DNA from: Paramecium sonneborni
Taxonomy: Eukaryota; Ciliophora; Oligohymenophorea; Peniculida; Parameciidae
DNA: 64,000 nucleotides
Direction: 5' to 3'
NCBI GenBank assembly: GCA_905182985.1
Contig: CAJJDN010000104.1
Location: forward strand, 317,835 to 381,834
The translations under genes were made by a program, and so were the position numbers. The notes below the pieces were generated by a model that saw only the letters and a program-made list of their open reading frames with translations, ran no database searches and was not told the DNA's origin. Of the stretch, positions 33,390 to 46,317 are shown piece after piece; position 1 is the first letter of the stretch; each line of letters begins with the position of its first letter.

Positions 33390-36300
33390 TCAATTTATAT
33401 TTTACTTAATTCATCAAGTTTTTCATTTAATGTTTCTTACAATTAAGAGTTTTCTTAACTTAGATTATTTATTTATTAGGATTATTGCTAAATCTCACTT
33501 TCATATTATTCTCTTTGATCTGATAATTAAGAATTCACACTTTATAATTGTTAACCTAATTTACTTAATTTTTCATCTAATTCTTATTTTTATTTAGTTA
33601 TTAATAAATAATTATTTTGGCTTTACAATAATGTTTATTCTAATTAAGTTGTCTTATTATTTAATTAATTTATTTATTTTTCTGACCATTCTTTATATTA
33701 TTAGAATTATTCAAAAATATTTTTCTATTAAATATCGATTAATTCTTTTTCTTCTTTTTCTGTTAACAATTTTTACGTTATTTGTTAATTTTAAGAATTT
33801 TAGTCATTCATTTATGTGGTTAATTATTTAATTTATTCATTTTGTTTTGATTTTTCTTCCTCTAATTTCAAAATTTATTATTTAAATTTTTCTAATTTTA
33901 ATTTCATTATATTTTATGTTTGTTATAAATTTTCAATTCTATTTTATTACTCTTTGTTCTCAGAATTTATTTGATTATTTTCATTTTTTTATATTTGAAG
34001 TTTACCATTTAAACTTTATATATCTTATTATAATTAAGTAATTGTTTGATTTGATTAATCAATCTAACTTTTAAAATATTTAATTGATTCATCTAATTAA
34101 TTCATTGATTCATTTTTTGATTTTACTTATTAATTCAATACACTAATTTATTCTGTTAACAACTATTCTTATTATTATTTACTTTAAGATAATGATTAAA
34201 TTTATTATCTAAGATTAGTAATCTAATCCTCTCTTGTTTTTATTTACTAATTTAATTATTGTGCTTAAGATTAACTTTAATCTTATAATTGCCTTTAAAT
34301 TAATTCTTTCATTTCTTCTGCATTAGCTGCACTATTCTAAATATCAATTAACTACTTTTTTAATAAATCAATCATTTCGTTTTTATTATTTATACTAGAA
34401 TCACTTTCTTTAGTTTGTCTTTGCATTTCTTATTATAATCTTTATATTTCTTCTTTTAAAATCTTAATTTCATATACTTATTGCTCTATTTTGCTATTTA
34501 AATTTTATTCATTCTCAAATAGATTAATTTACTTTTTCTATGCTTCATTTTTCAAAAGTTAATTAGCACTAATAGCTGCTTATAATTATTATTGAATTTA
34601 TATAATATCTTATTAATGATCTTCTTCCATCCTTAATTTTTCTTCTTTTTATTATTTTATTGTATTCTATAATTTAAGTATTTCACAATTTAGATTTGAT
34701 ATTTCAAATTCAAAAGTACTAATTTATAAATTTAGACTATTTATTTTTTATCCTGCAAGTTATTCATTTTCTTAACTTTCATTAATATAATCTTAAAGTT
34801 CTTAAATAATTTATGTTTATTTAAAAAGTTGTTATTTTAATTAATCCGAAGTTTGTTCAAATTATTTTGACAATTAAGATTTTTCAGATTCTTTCAAAGT
34901 AATTACTTGTGATAATTGAGCAACTTCTAAATTGTATGATGCAATTTTATTATTGCATTCTTAAATTTATAAACTAAGTTTTTTTTCATTAGTTTACTTT
35001 TCTAAAACAATTTAATTTAATTCATTTTACTTTTCAAATAACTTTTAAGATAATTCATCATATTATGTATTTTTATCTTCTAAATTTTTTTAAATAGATT
35101 CAATCAAATTTTACAATTAAATCAATTTTTCTTCTAATTAGTTTATCTTACTATTTGCTTTTTAATTATTGAATTCTGATTCTTTCATATACTTTTAAAA
35201 TTCAACATTTTATTTATCTTTTGCATTTTATAATTCTTAAATAAATTATTAACAAGATTCTTAATCTTCTTAATCTTCTTCATATTTTAATTATAAATTA
35301 TTATATAATTCTTTTTGAGTAACAAATTAATTAGATACATCATCATTTTATATTTTTAATTAATTATAATTATCTTCCATTTATTACAAACTGTCTTTTA
35401 GGTTTAAAATTTATTATTTTAATTCTTAATCACTTTCCTGTTTTTCATTTTCCATTTTTTATTATCTCTCAATTAATATAGCTCTTTCTGTAGTTAATTG
35501 ATCAATTTGATCTTTTTAAGAATTTATATTTTATTATAGTTCTGCAATTTAAAAATCTAAATTTAATATCTAAGCTTCTTTTTTATTTAAATTTGCTAAT
35601 TTCGTTTAAAGTTCAGCTTCATAATTTTATTAATTTTCTTAAAGTGTTTAAGATACTAATTCTAGTTCTTCATTCATTTATTTATTAACAGCTTCAATCT
35701 CTAATTTCTATTTTTCAATAACCTCATTATATTCTTAAATTTATTTCTCCTCTTATTTAACCTTCAATTTTAATTCACCAATCTCAATAGTCTATTAATC
35801 TAATTCTTTATCATATTATTCAATACACTCCATACCTACTTACAATTTCATCTTTAAGTCTTAAACTTCTTAATTCAAATTATCTATTTCCCAATCTTTT
35901 TAAGCAATATCATCCATTTTTTTTAATAATTATTCATAAGAATAATCCTCTAATTGTTTATACTCTTTTTCAGACTCTTATTTTTATTTTTCCATCTATA
36001 ATTGAATACTAGCAATTTCTTCATTTTTTTATATTACAGTTGTTGTTAAATCTTCTTCTTTTGTTTCTAATAACTTTAGAGTATTACTGTAAAGTTCTTC
36101 TAAAGATTTATGTTATTACTATAATTTTAAATATGATCCTTCAGTTTGATTAAATTTCTCAATTTATTCAGTTAATTAAGAAGTCAACTCTTCTAATTCT
36201 AATTAAGTATCTTTTACACTTTTTGCTGATTATTCTAATTACTTTTACTTAGTTTGATTTTCTTAAATTAATCCTTCAATTTATTTTTATTATTCTTAAA

Positions 36301-39300
36301 TCTTTATACTTTATTATTAAATCTAATTAGTATTTATTTCAATAGTTTCTTCTAATGATTTAATTTAAGCTTCTTTATTTATGATATTGTTTTATAATTC
36401 TTCAATTTTATCTTTATCTTCTTGAATTTTAGAATTAAGTTCACTTATCTCTTATTATTTTTGATTAGCTTCAATTTAATGTTTTAATTATTCTTCTGTT
36501 ATTTTTCCTCCAAGATCAGATAATTCAAGAGTATGTTGTTATATTTTTGTCTACAATTAAGATTATAATTATAAATATTCTAAATCTTTTCTTTATATTT
36601 CACTTTATAAATTTTATATACTTTCTGTATGTTAATCAACTTATTCTTATAATTCATTTATTTTTTATTCAGCCAAATCTAGTTCCTTATTTAATCTTTT
36701 CTCTTCTTAAAATTTAGTTTCTCGATATTCATCATATGTATTCTTTAATTCTCTCAAATGTATTTATAAAGTATCATTCTAATTTTATTATTTTGTATTT
36801 TCTTCCTATTATTATTATATTTATAAATTTAATTCATCCATCTCTTCATCCTTTTATATTAACATTAAATTCTTTAATTAAATCAAATCTTAATTCTTTT
36901 TATTAATTTCTGCTATTCTTTATTCTTAAACAATTTTTAAATCTTCTATTGTTTATTTATATGTTAATTCAACTTATTTTTTTTCTTCTACTAAATTTTA
37001 TAATTCTTCAAACATTTATTATTCCCTCTACTCCAATTTTTAAATTTGTTCAGCTTATTCAACATTTGTTTAAATTTAAGAATCTATTCCTTCATTTTAA
37101 ATCTCATTTAGATTCTATAATTCTTATATTTATTTTTCATATTCACTTTCTTTCAATTATTTTTCATTTCTTAAATCTTAATATTTTTAATTCAATTAAT
37201 TTAAATTCTCTTATAATTATGCAATCTTTTAATTTAAATTAGATATCTATTGTTCTTAACTTTTTATTTAATCATCTAAAGATTTATTCTATTATTTGAA
37301 TAATTATTCAGATTGTTTCAAATTTTCTGTTAATTCTAATATCACCTATTATTATTTTTCTTATTCTAATTATGAATATGATTTAAATTTCTCAAGTTCT
37401 ATACCTAAATTTTCTATGTGATTTTTTAATTAAATAATTTCTTATTCCTTTTAGACAATTTCATTTGAAAAAACTTAATTATTTGAATTTAACTTTTCTA
37501 TTTCTTTTTCTTTTTCTTAAATATATTCTAATCTTTATTCCATCTATGCCTAATAATCAAAAAGTTATTAATCTAGCTTTTTTATTTAATGTTCTTTATT
37601 TTAAATTTCATTTTATTTTTACTATAATTACTTTTAATAATTACTATTCATTTCTTCCATTTAAATTTAATTATCTCTTATCATATTTTCTATTTTAACA
37701 TTTAAATTAGAAATTTCTAGTCTAAATTGATCATCTTATAAATTAATTTAAGTCTAATGAAGTGTTACCATTAAATCTCTTTCATTTATTTCTTCAACTT
37801 ACTTTGTATTTAATTATTTGAGTTGAACTAATTCTTCTGATAATTATAATACTTCATATTCATTCTTTAAATTAATCTAAATAATTTCTTAAGATTTTTA
37901 TTCCAATTAAATTTGTAATTATTCAATTTCTTTTAATAATTTTTCTATCTTAATTTACTAATCAAGCAATTATTACTTTAAATTTAATTTCTCTTAATTA
38001 AATTAATTCTACTCAATTGATGAGTTTTTTTAATAATCATTATTGATTTCTTCTAAATTTGCTATTCTATTATTATATTCAGCAATTAAACTTTATTTCT
38101 CATCTTCAAGTATATGTATTTATTAATCATATTTTTATTTTAATTATACAAGTTCTTCATATTAAGTTTATTTTTATTATTCATAATGTTTTTGAGCATC
38201 TTCTCCTTATTTCTTTAATGCTTCAATTTATTTATCTTTTGATTCACTAATACTAGTTATTAATTTATTCTTCTCATGAACTTCATTAACTTAATCTTTG
38301 TGTTATTGTATTAATTATTGTAAATAAAACTTTTCTGTTTAATTTACAGAATCCTTCTATTATTCTTAATACAATTAATCATGTAACTTTTAAAGCTATT
38401 CTTTTTAACTTTCTGATATTTAATTTACTTATTTTATATATTCTTGATTCTCTTATAATTTAACTTTCAAATCAATTAGTTACTCATTCAATTAATAATT
38501 TTCTTATTTCGTTTTCTCTTATAATAATTATATTTACTTGATTTCATTCTTCAAATTTTCATTTTAAGTCTATTATTCTTTTAACTTATAAGAATTTTCC
38601 AGATTACTTTAAGATTACTTTTATTCTTGTTAAGATAAATCATTTTTTAATTTACCTATTTCTAATTGCAATTAATTTATTTCTAAACTTTATTGAGTAG
38701 ACTTTTATATTGCTAATTATTCTTTAGAATTACTTTCTTTTAAATATTCTTGTAATTCTTAAATTAAACTATTTTATTAATTTAATTAATCTTTTAATTG
38801 TTGATTTGCTTCATTATAAGATTAAATATTTGTTTATTTTTCCACTTCAGCCTTATCAACTATTTATCTTAATTAATTAATTTCATTAGTTAAATCTGAA
38901 ATTTTATTTTATAATTCTTAACTTTATTAATTTGTCAATTTTGTATTTTTCTCTTTTTCAGCAATTGCTTAATTAAATTCCGATTTTTATTTTTCAAATT
39001 ATTGTTATAAATTCAAAATAATATCCTATTTTTAATTTAATTCATTCTAACATTTAATTACTTATTATTCAAGTGTATTTATATGACTTTCCTTTTCTAT
39101 TAATAAAGATTGCTTAACTGATATGACACTTAACCTTTACTCTTCTTAATCTTAAATACTTTACTAAAATTATTCAATTTGATTATTTAAATCTTAAATT
39201 ATTGTATTTGATTATTAAAGTTAAACCTTTTATTTCTCAATTATCAAATTTAAAGAACTTTCACAATTTTATCTTTAATTTTCAGCTTCATTTTTTTAAA

Positions 39301-40831
39301 TTTTTGTTTAAGTTATTTCAGCCAAATATTATTTAATTTGCTATTCATATTAAGATATAACTTATTTATTTTCTTATTCTTATTATCTTTGCTATTTTTT
39401 TAAAGATTTAATTTATTCTGATAATTAAGTAATTTATTAATTATTTTAATCAAGTAATACTTTATAATCATCTATATTTTTAGATATATTTGTTTCCTAT
39501 TACATAGAATGATCTTATAAAATCTTAATTTTTTCAGTCAATTATATAACCAGACTTGATTTTTATGATAATTCATCTTTTTATTAAGTAATGACTCCAT
39601 TTAATTAAGCCTCATTATTTTTATAAAGCATTCTTTCCTGAACAAGATCTGTAGATAATTCTTATATTTTTAAATTTAATTTGGCTGTTTACTCTTCACT
39701 CTTAAAAAATTTATCTTGTAATATCAAGATTTAATTTTTATAATTAGATTCAGTTTCAGCTTATGTTTATTCTGAGATTTATTTGGTTTATTCTAATTCT
39801 TCTTATAATTCAATTTTATCTTGTTTAAGTTTTTCAATTTCTCTAGATTTGGCTTTATTCATTTAGTCAAATTCAATTTATTTAGCATGAAGTTTTTATT
39901 ATAATTCTTAATTTTAATTTTGTAATTCATTTGTTTAATCTTATAATTAACTAATTTATTATTTCATATCAAATGTTTCATTTATAGAAGCAGATTCTAA
40001 TTATAATTAAACAGCTTTAAGTTCTTTAACTTAATTTTAAAGATCTTCAATAATTTATCTATTATTAATGATTTCAAATTCTACTTCATCATATCTTTAT
40101 TAGAATTCTTTTTCTAATTTTAACTTAACATCTTCAACTTCTTAATTTTAAAGATTTAATTAACTATTAAGTTCTTTAAGTTCTTCAATTTTTTAAGTTA
40201 ATTAATCAATTTTAGATTGACTTTAAAGTAATTTTTCTTCTAATTCTTAATTTTATTATTTTAATTTATCAATTTCTAATTTGGATAGATTTTAAATTTA
40301 AGTAGCTTTATTAGTTAATTATTAGATTTAAGAGAATTTATTAGCATTTTATTTTTAAGATTCTTAGAGATCAACTTAACATTTATGTAATTCAGCAATT
40401 AATTTGACTCTTTCTTTACCAAATTCACTAGTTTCTTTAGTTTCTTATTATACTTCTTCTCTAATTTTAGATTCACGAGATTTCATTTATTCAGAAATGA
40501 TAACTAAATTTTCTTATAAATCCTAAATTTTTTGATCTTTTTTATTACAATCTTTTTAAAGATTTTCAATAATTTTTTATAATGATTCAATAGTTTCATC
40601 AGACTTGATATTTGAATCTGTTTAATTATCAATAATTTCTGATTTATAATTAATTTTATTAGTATCTTCCTTTAATTATTATAATTATTATGGGTTTCTT
40701 GTAATAACTTCTGATTTTCTAGGTGGAGGTTATTATTATTGTTAAATAGATGTAGCTTTCATCATTGATTGAAATCTTCCAGCCAATTATTTAACTGATA
40801 GCCTGTTAGCTTCAGGCTAATCCTCACTCAT
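32652..40831 (-). CDS. Giant Gln-rich coiled-coil protein, about 2,700 residues
   Basis: With two introns near the 3' end (31 and 25 nt) the coding length is 8,124 bases, exactly 2,708 codons. I read about 2.5 kb at the 3' end and about 1.5 kb at the 5' end codon by codon without a TGA; the middle has the same texture. The start M-S-E-D-Q-P-E-A-N-R-L-S-V-K-Q leads into a Gln run and P-P-P-R-K. After that almost every residue is Glu, Gln, Lys, Asn, Leu, Ile or Ser in heptad spacing. The C-terminus becomes less polar (I-G-I-L-I-R-G-I-D-D-L and F-I-S-K-F-A-S-T-I-L). No globular domain is visible. Such proteins tether vesicles (golgins) or build basal bodies and the ciliate cortex; sequence alone does not decide. 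The opposite-strand ORFs at 33-42 kb are shadows. Confidence 0.87.
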
Positions 40832-40909
40832 TTATATTTTTTTATTTAATTAGATAAAAAGATAATACAATAAAAATAGAAATCGAGATATAAATAAAAA
40901 AAAGAGTTT

Positions 40910-41329
40910 TCATAACATTTGTTACAATTTGATTTTTAAATCAGCTTATGAGATTGTTCTTTTTAATTAATATTTTTCTTTATATTATTTTTCTAAAGGT
41001 GGCAATTTCCATTAATTTCTTTCTTTTTATTCATTACTTTTGATTCTATCTTACAATATTTTATTATATTCATCAATAGTATTAACTTATTAAATTGTAG
41101 GATAGATAAATTCTGGGAGACTATAATCACATTTTTTAGAAGATTATTCCATCAAAGGTAATTTTTCTCTATCTTTAAAAGAAGTGTTTCTAAAAATACG
41201 TTGTCTTTTGAAATGTAATTAATCTTATTATCTAAGGGCTTAATTTCCAAATTTCTTATAGAGATTAAAATATTTATCTCTAATAAAATATTAGTTATTC
41301 AACTTCCATTTTTCTAATTATTGATCCAT
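40910..41329 (-). CDS. Small basic uncharacterised protein, 139 residues
   Basis: Intron-free frame beginning M-D-Q-Q-L-E-K-W-K-L-N-N and ending I-K-L-Q-Q-M-L. It is rich in Lys, Arg, Gln and aromatic residues (Y-F-I-R-D-K-Y-F-N-L-Y-K-K-F). A central E-F-I-Y-P-T-I-Q-Q-V and a W-K-L-P-P-L-E motif look like short conserved docking segments, of a type common in ciliary or cytoskeletal accessory proteins, but I match no named family. It starts 25 bp from the divergent RCC1-repeat gene. Confidence rests on 139 codons without TGA, the clean start and neighbour-like codon use. Confidence 0.68.
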
Positions 41330-41354
41330 TTTTAATATAAAATAAAATTAATAT

Positions 41355-43153
41355 ATGGATCAATTACCATAATTTGCAGGAGATGATAGTTAGATAACAT
41401 ATTTATATGCATGGGGAAGAAATAAAGATGGAGAATTATCAATAGTAATAGATATAAAGAATAACATATTATAGGGTAATTAAAAGAAATGTAATGCACC
41501 TAAAGCAGTACAAGGTTTAAAGAATTAAATGGTATAATTAATAAGTTCAGGTTCTAATCATTCAGGAATAGTTACATCAGATGGATAATTATTTATTTGT
41601 GGTTCTGCATTGCATGGTTTTTAATTCAAATTTAAATAATAATTTAGGTAAACTGGGTTTTGAAGATGCAAATTAACCATCTTATCCGAAATTCTTACTT
41701 GTATAAGCAATGAAAGGATTGTTTGTGACATAAGTAGCAACAGGAGATTATCATACATTATGTTTATTAGATAATGGATAGGTATATGCATGGGGAGGAA
41801 CATTACATAAGAAATTAGGATCTAAAGCAGGTAAACCAACAAGAATTGAAACATTGAAAAAATCCATAGTATAAATAGGTTGTGGTGATTTTCATAGTGC
41901 AGCATTAAGTACAAATGGAGATTTATATACATGGGGAGGAGGAGGAAGAGATTATAATAGAGGTTAATTAGGTCATGGACATTTAAATGATGTTGAAACA
42001 CCATCAATTGTTAAAGATAATATAATTAAGTTTAGTTGTGGTGGTTATCATATGATGGCTATAGATAAAGATGGAGAATTATGGTCTTGGGGTTCTGGAA
42101 TGTATGGAGAAACTGGTTAAGGTGAATTTTAAGATAGTTTATTACCCAAAAAAGTTAAAATCAATTTTAATTAAAAACATATTATTATTGATGATTTTTA
42201 TGTTTAAAATAAATAAGGTATTTAATATATTCTATATATGTTAGAATCTACTATTAAAGAAATTAGTTTAGGAGGACATCATAGTTTATTATTATCTAAT
42301 AAAGGAATTGTTTATGCTTGTGGATATGCTTAACATGGACAATTAGGAATTAAAGCTACTGAAAATTAAAATAAATTTTAATTAGTTATAGGATTATCTG
42401 GAAAAACTATTGTTTAAATTGCTGCTGGTTGGAATCATTCTATTGTATTAACTAGTCATTCTGATGTCTATACTTGTGGACATAATCAAGCAGGATAACT
42501 TGGAGTTGCGGATTATGAAAGTAGAACATAATATACAAGAATCAATTTTTTAGAATAAAGAAGAATTAAATAATTATTTGCTGGTGGTAATCATTCATGG
42601 GCATTAATTGATTATAATCAACCTAAAATTGATGATTATTCTCCACCTTCACCACTTAATGAAGAAGCTAAAATTGAAAACTTTACTTAACCACTTGATC
42701 AAGGTTTATAAGATTTAGAAATTGTTATCACAGAAGTTAAAATGCATCATAGATTTGTTAAAATTTAAGTTCCAAATCAATTCTAAAATACTATTCAAGC
42801 AAAAATAAATGATTATTTGAATTTTATGCAAAAAGATCCTAATACTAAATTAAGTAAATTTTAAAATGATTCTCTTGCTTTAGGAGTTAAAGAAGATAAT
42901 AATAAGTATTTTTAATTAAAATAATTAATTTAGATTATCTTATACAATAATGATGATTATGGATTTATCTTAATACAAAATGCCATTTGAGGATTTAGAT
43001 GAAGGAAAAGTGAATCAAATTGGAAAACAGTTTATAGTAAAAAGAAGTACATTCAATAAAAATCCAATTTATGATTGGATTATATAAGCCGAAAAGATTA
43101 TGAATATTCCAGGAATATCAATTAAATTTTTAGAGCTTAGACCTTTATAATGA
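41355..43153 (+). CDS. RCC1-repeat (beta-propeller) protein
   Basis: 579 residues; introns 41617-41647 and 42906-42933, both ending TAG. Seven or so RCC1 blades are visible, each with the G-x-x-H-(S/T)...G-x-(L/V)-(Y/W)-x-(W/C)-G pattern, for example Y-L-Y-A-W-G-R-N, G-D-Y-H-T-L-C-L-L-D-N-G-Q-V-Y-A-W-G, G-G-Y-H-M-M-A-I-D-K-D-G-E-L-W-S-W-G and G-W-N-H-S-I-V-L. The propeller spans roughly residues 15-390. The remainder is a helical C-terminal extension that ends I-K-F-L-E-L-R-P-L-Q. It lacks evidence for being the chromatin-bound Ran GEF itself, and ciliates have many RCC1-like proteins. The second intron moves the stop from 42990 to 43153, which fills an otherwise unexplained open frame. Confidence 0.85.
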
Positions 43154-43237
43154 ATGATTCTACTAATGGATTATAAAATGTATTATAATGTTTAAATTTT
43201 GTTCTAGATAATTTATTATTAAATAAATTTTAACAGT

Positions 43238-45294
43238 ATGGGATAAACATAATCTCCAAATTTATAGCAATCTAGAATGTAAGTTCCTAAGATTAATCAA
43301 CTACAATTTTGGAAATAGATGAACGATGTCAGATATGGAGAAATTAAAGTTTATAAATTAAATGATGGACACACTGTTGCTGTGAAAGATCACATTTTAT
43401 AAGATGAAGAATAATGGCTTAAATTTAAACAATCAGCAGAATCGAACATTGCTTCAAGAGATAAGGATTTATTTTTAATATAAATGATTGATTTATAACA
43501 TGTCACAGAAAAAGAATTATGTACCTAGATGACATAAGCGCATAGTGTATATGAATATTTCGATGAATATTTGGAAAGAGTAATAAATGAATAGAGTGCT
43601 ACAAAATAACATTTTGAAGAAATTGAAATAGCTGCTATGATTCATTGCACAGTAAATTAATTATCATATAAATTAATAGTTAGTAGCATTATAAAAATTA
43701 AAAAAACAATAGAAATCTCATGGAGATATACGTCCCTTAACAATAAGTGTAACATCATTTTCTAAAAAGAGTCCATATAGATAAAATGAACCTTTTCCAG
43801 TTTACAAACTGACTGATATATAAGAATTAACAGATATGAATGCATTTAGAAGATGTGTAGCTAAATAATAAGCTTCTTATAACTTAAGTCCAGAATAATT
43901 ATTATTTCTAAAATAAAGAGTGTTGAAACCTACATATGATTTAGATAAATCTGATGTATTTAGTATTGGATTGACTGCATTATAAATGGCTACTCTAAAT
44001 AGTATAAATAATATTTATGATAATTCTAAATATCTTATAATTACAGATCAATTAGATAATTATATCAGAGAAATGAAAACATTATATAGTGAATAATTAT
44101 GTTCTATAGTATGTTAACTATTACAATTAGCTCCTGAAAATAGACCAAACTCTTAATAAGCAAATGAATTATTAATAGGTTTCAGATTTTAATTGGAAGA
44201 TTATTTTAGAGTAACTTATATGAATTATATTTAAGCATTCAACTATTTAAGAATATTTACCAAATTATTCTATTGATTTTAGGCCATCTAATTAAATTTC
44301 TAATTAAATTTAAGTACCTTCAAAGAGTAAAATAGTTGATACAACTGATATTTATGAATAAATGGAGATTTTAGAATAACGTGCGAAAGTAGCTTTATAA
44401 AGAAGTTAAGATGCTTAAGTTAGATATTCAAGAACACCAGGCAAAAATGTTAAATCAACTTAATGGGAACCTACTAAAAGTTATTAAATGTATAATAATC
44501 TTACTCCAATTACATAAAAAGAATTACAATTATAATTGAGTGATTCAAAATAAGAAATTTAATCAAACAAATAATCTTCTTATTATTAAAATAATAATAT
44601 TGCTCCTCAATATTTATAAAAAGAAGAAAATTAATATTAAAATCATTAAGGAGAAGTAGAATATGAATATAATTAATAAGAAATTGATGAGAAACCTATA
44701 TAAAGTATAGTTGAACCAATAGAATTAGCTAATTCTAACTAAAAATTATATTCTTAAAGACCTATTAATAATAATATTGCCTCATTTTCTTAATAATAAT
44801 TATTTGAATCTATCAATACCGATAAACCTAATAATTAAACTTATAACTATTAATAGAATTCTTAATCTTCAATAAAATAATAATATCAGTAATAACAACA
44901 ATCATATTAATAATCATCAAACTATTAATAACCTAGATAATCATAATTTCTAAGAGATTAATAAATTTCCAAATAATTAACTGGTTAATTTGATAAAAAA
45001 TAATCAGTAAATGATGATGATTATTATCCACAATAATCTTAAATTGTTAGAACTCCTGAATCATAAAATATATATCCTTAAATGTAATATTAATAACAAT
45101 AGTAAAATGAATATTAACCATAAAGATACAATCGTTAGATAACTGAATCTATTGATTCATAATAATCTGGTCATAATAGTAGATAATAAATTTAAATAGT
45201 ACAAGACTAACCATAAGCGAGATAATCAAAACCTAATTTATCAAGATAACTAACAGGATCAATAGTTGAGACAAGAAAGTCGATAAAATAGTGA
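43238..45294 (+). CDS. Second pseudokinase-like protein with long Gln/Asn-rich tail
   Basis: 665 residues; two introns (34 nt ending TAG at about 43680-43713; 44211-44235 ending AAG). It begins M-G-Q-T-Q-S-P, again a plausible myristoylation start. A degenerate kinase fold covers about residues 25-320: T-V-A-V-K-D for beta-3, K-S-H-G-D-I-R-P-L-T for the catalytic loop, no DFG, then S-D-V-F-S-I-G-L-T-A-L and N-R-P-N-S near the end. The catalytic Asp of H-G-D is kept, but the metal-binding Asn and DFG Asp are lost, so it is likely inactive. The last 320 residues are dominated by Gln, Asn, Ser and Tyr and look disordered or prion-like. It shares its architecture with 18415-19693, but the two are not close copies. 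Confidence 0.72.
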
Positions 45295-45356
45295 TTAATT
45301 ATAATGATAATAATTATTGTCATAATAATCAGTTGATAGTATTTTTTTAATTAATT

Positions 45357-46317
45357 TCAAAAATCATTTGGAAGACCATGTAATCTTTCCAAATAATCCA
45401 TTACTGGAGTAGATAAGGCTGCTTAAACAATAAATTGTGAAAGTCTTAACTACCATCCAGCATAGTATCCTTTAAATCCTTTATCTTAATACACTTTGAT
45501 GAAGGCTTAAGGAATTGTTAATGATTTATAATTTGAGTTGTTTTCCATTTAATAAGCAGTCTTAACAGAATCAAATGGTTAAACAAATAAAATATTTGGA
45601 ATAGCAGTCAATAAACTACATATTGCTATTTATTATAAAGTAAGTGCTTAACTAGGGCTTTCTTTGAATAGATATCTAATTTTATGATCCCAATATAAAT
45701 AATTAGTCCAAGAAACTACTTATTTTAATATCATGGCTTCCATTCCAGTATAAATATTTTTTATAAAATGAGAAAATTGATGTTCATTTTTCCACAATTG
45801 TTTAATGACTAAAAAATATAAATTAAATTTAGATACTTGATTTAGATTCATTTTGAGTCATTAATTGACATTTAATTCTTTCTAAAGGACAAGTCACAAG
45901 GGATTCAAACATTGCAATAGTTGCACCAGCTAAACCTTTATGTAATGCTGGTTGATTTTAAATCCATGATTATGGTAAATGTTCTTTGTAATATTTTGGA
46001 ATTAAGATCATCATAGGCCATCTAAAAATAAGTTTATTATTTAACAAATACCTATAATATTGTTTAAACAATTGAATGCTTATTTATGAGGAAAATCCTG
46101 CAAAGATTCCTTTTAATACTCCATTTCTTTTATAAGTTTCTTTAAAGAGTTATTGCATTGATGATTAAGTATTTTCAGCTTATACTAAAGTTTTGAATCT
46201 ATCAAAAACATGATCAATTGGTAATCCGAGTATTACTCTAGAAAGTCCAATAATTTAAGTATCTATTATTGCTTTCAGATATTTTTTAGGGCCAACTTTA
46301 TAAATGGATTCAGACAT
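45357..46317 (-). CDS. Mitochondrial carrier family protein
   Basis: Three tandem repeats with the carrier signature P-x-(D/E)-x-x-(K/R) or close variants. Repeat 1: L-G-L-P-I-D-H-V-F-D-R-F-K. Repeat 2: V-T-C-P-L-E-R-I-K-C-Q-L. Repeat 3: V-Q-P-F-D-S-V-K-T-A. Glycine-containing second-helix segments (K-G-I-F-A-G-F, K-G-Y-Y-A-G-W) follow in the expected places. It ends Y-L-E-R-L-H-G-L-P-N-D-F and then TGA. At least two short introns are needed (one near 46025-46055, another near 45750-45850); I did not fix all their borders. It is an inner-membrane metabolite exchanger, but the contact-point residues are too uncertain to name the substrate. The gene converges on the pseudokinase with 62 bp between stops. 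Confidence 0.8.

Noticed and set aside
33382..38250. Several plus-strand ORFs of 60-100 codons, all Phe/Leu/Ile-rich
   Set aside because: They are antisense shadows of the purine-rich coiled-coil gene.
41621..42007. Minus-strand ORFs over the RCC1-repeat gene
   Set aside because: Antisense to a clear beta-propeller gene; His/Leu-rich shadow peptides.
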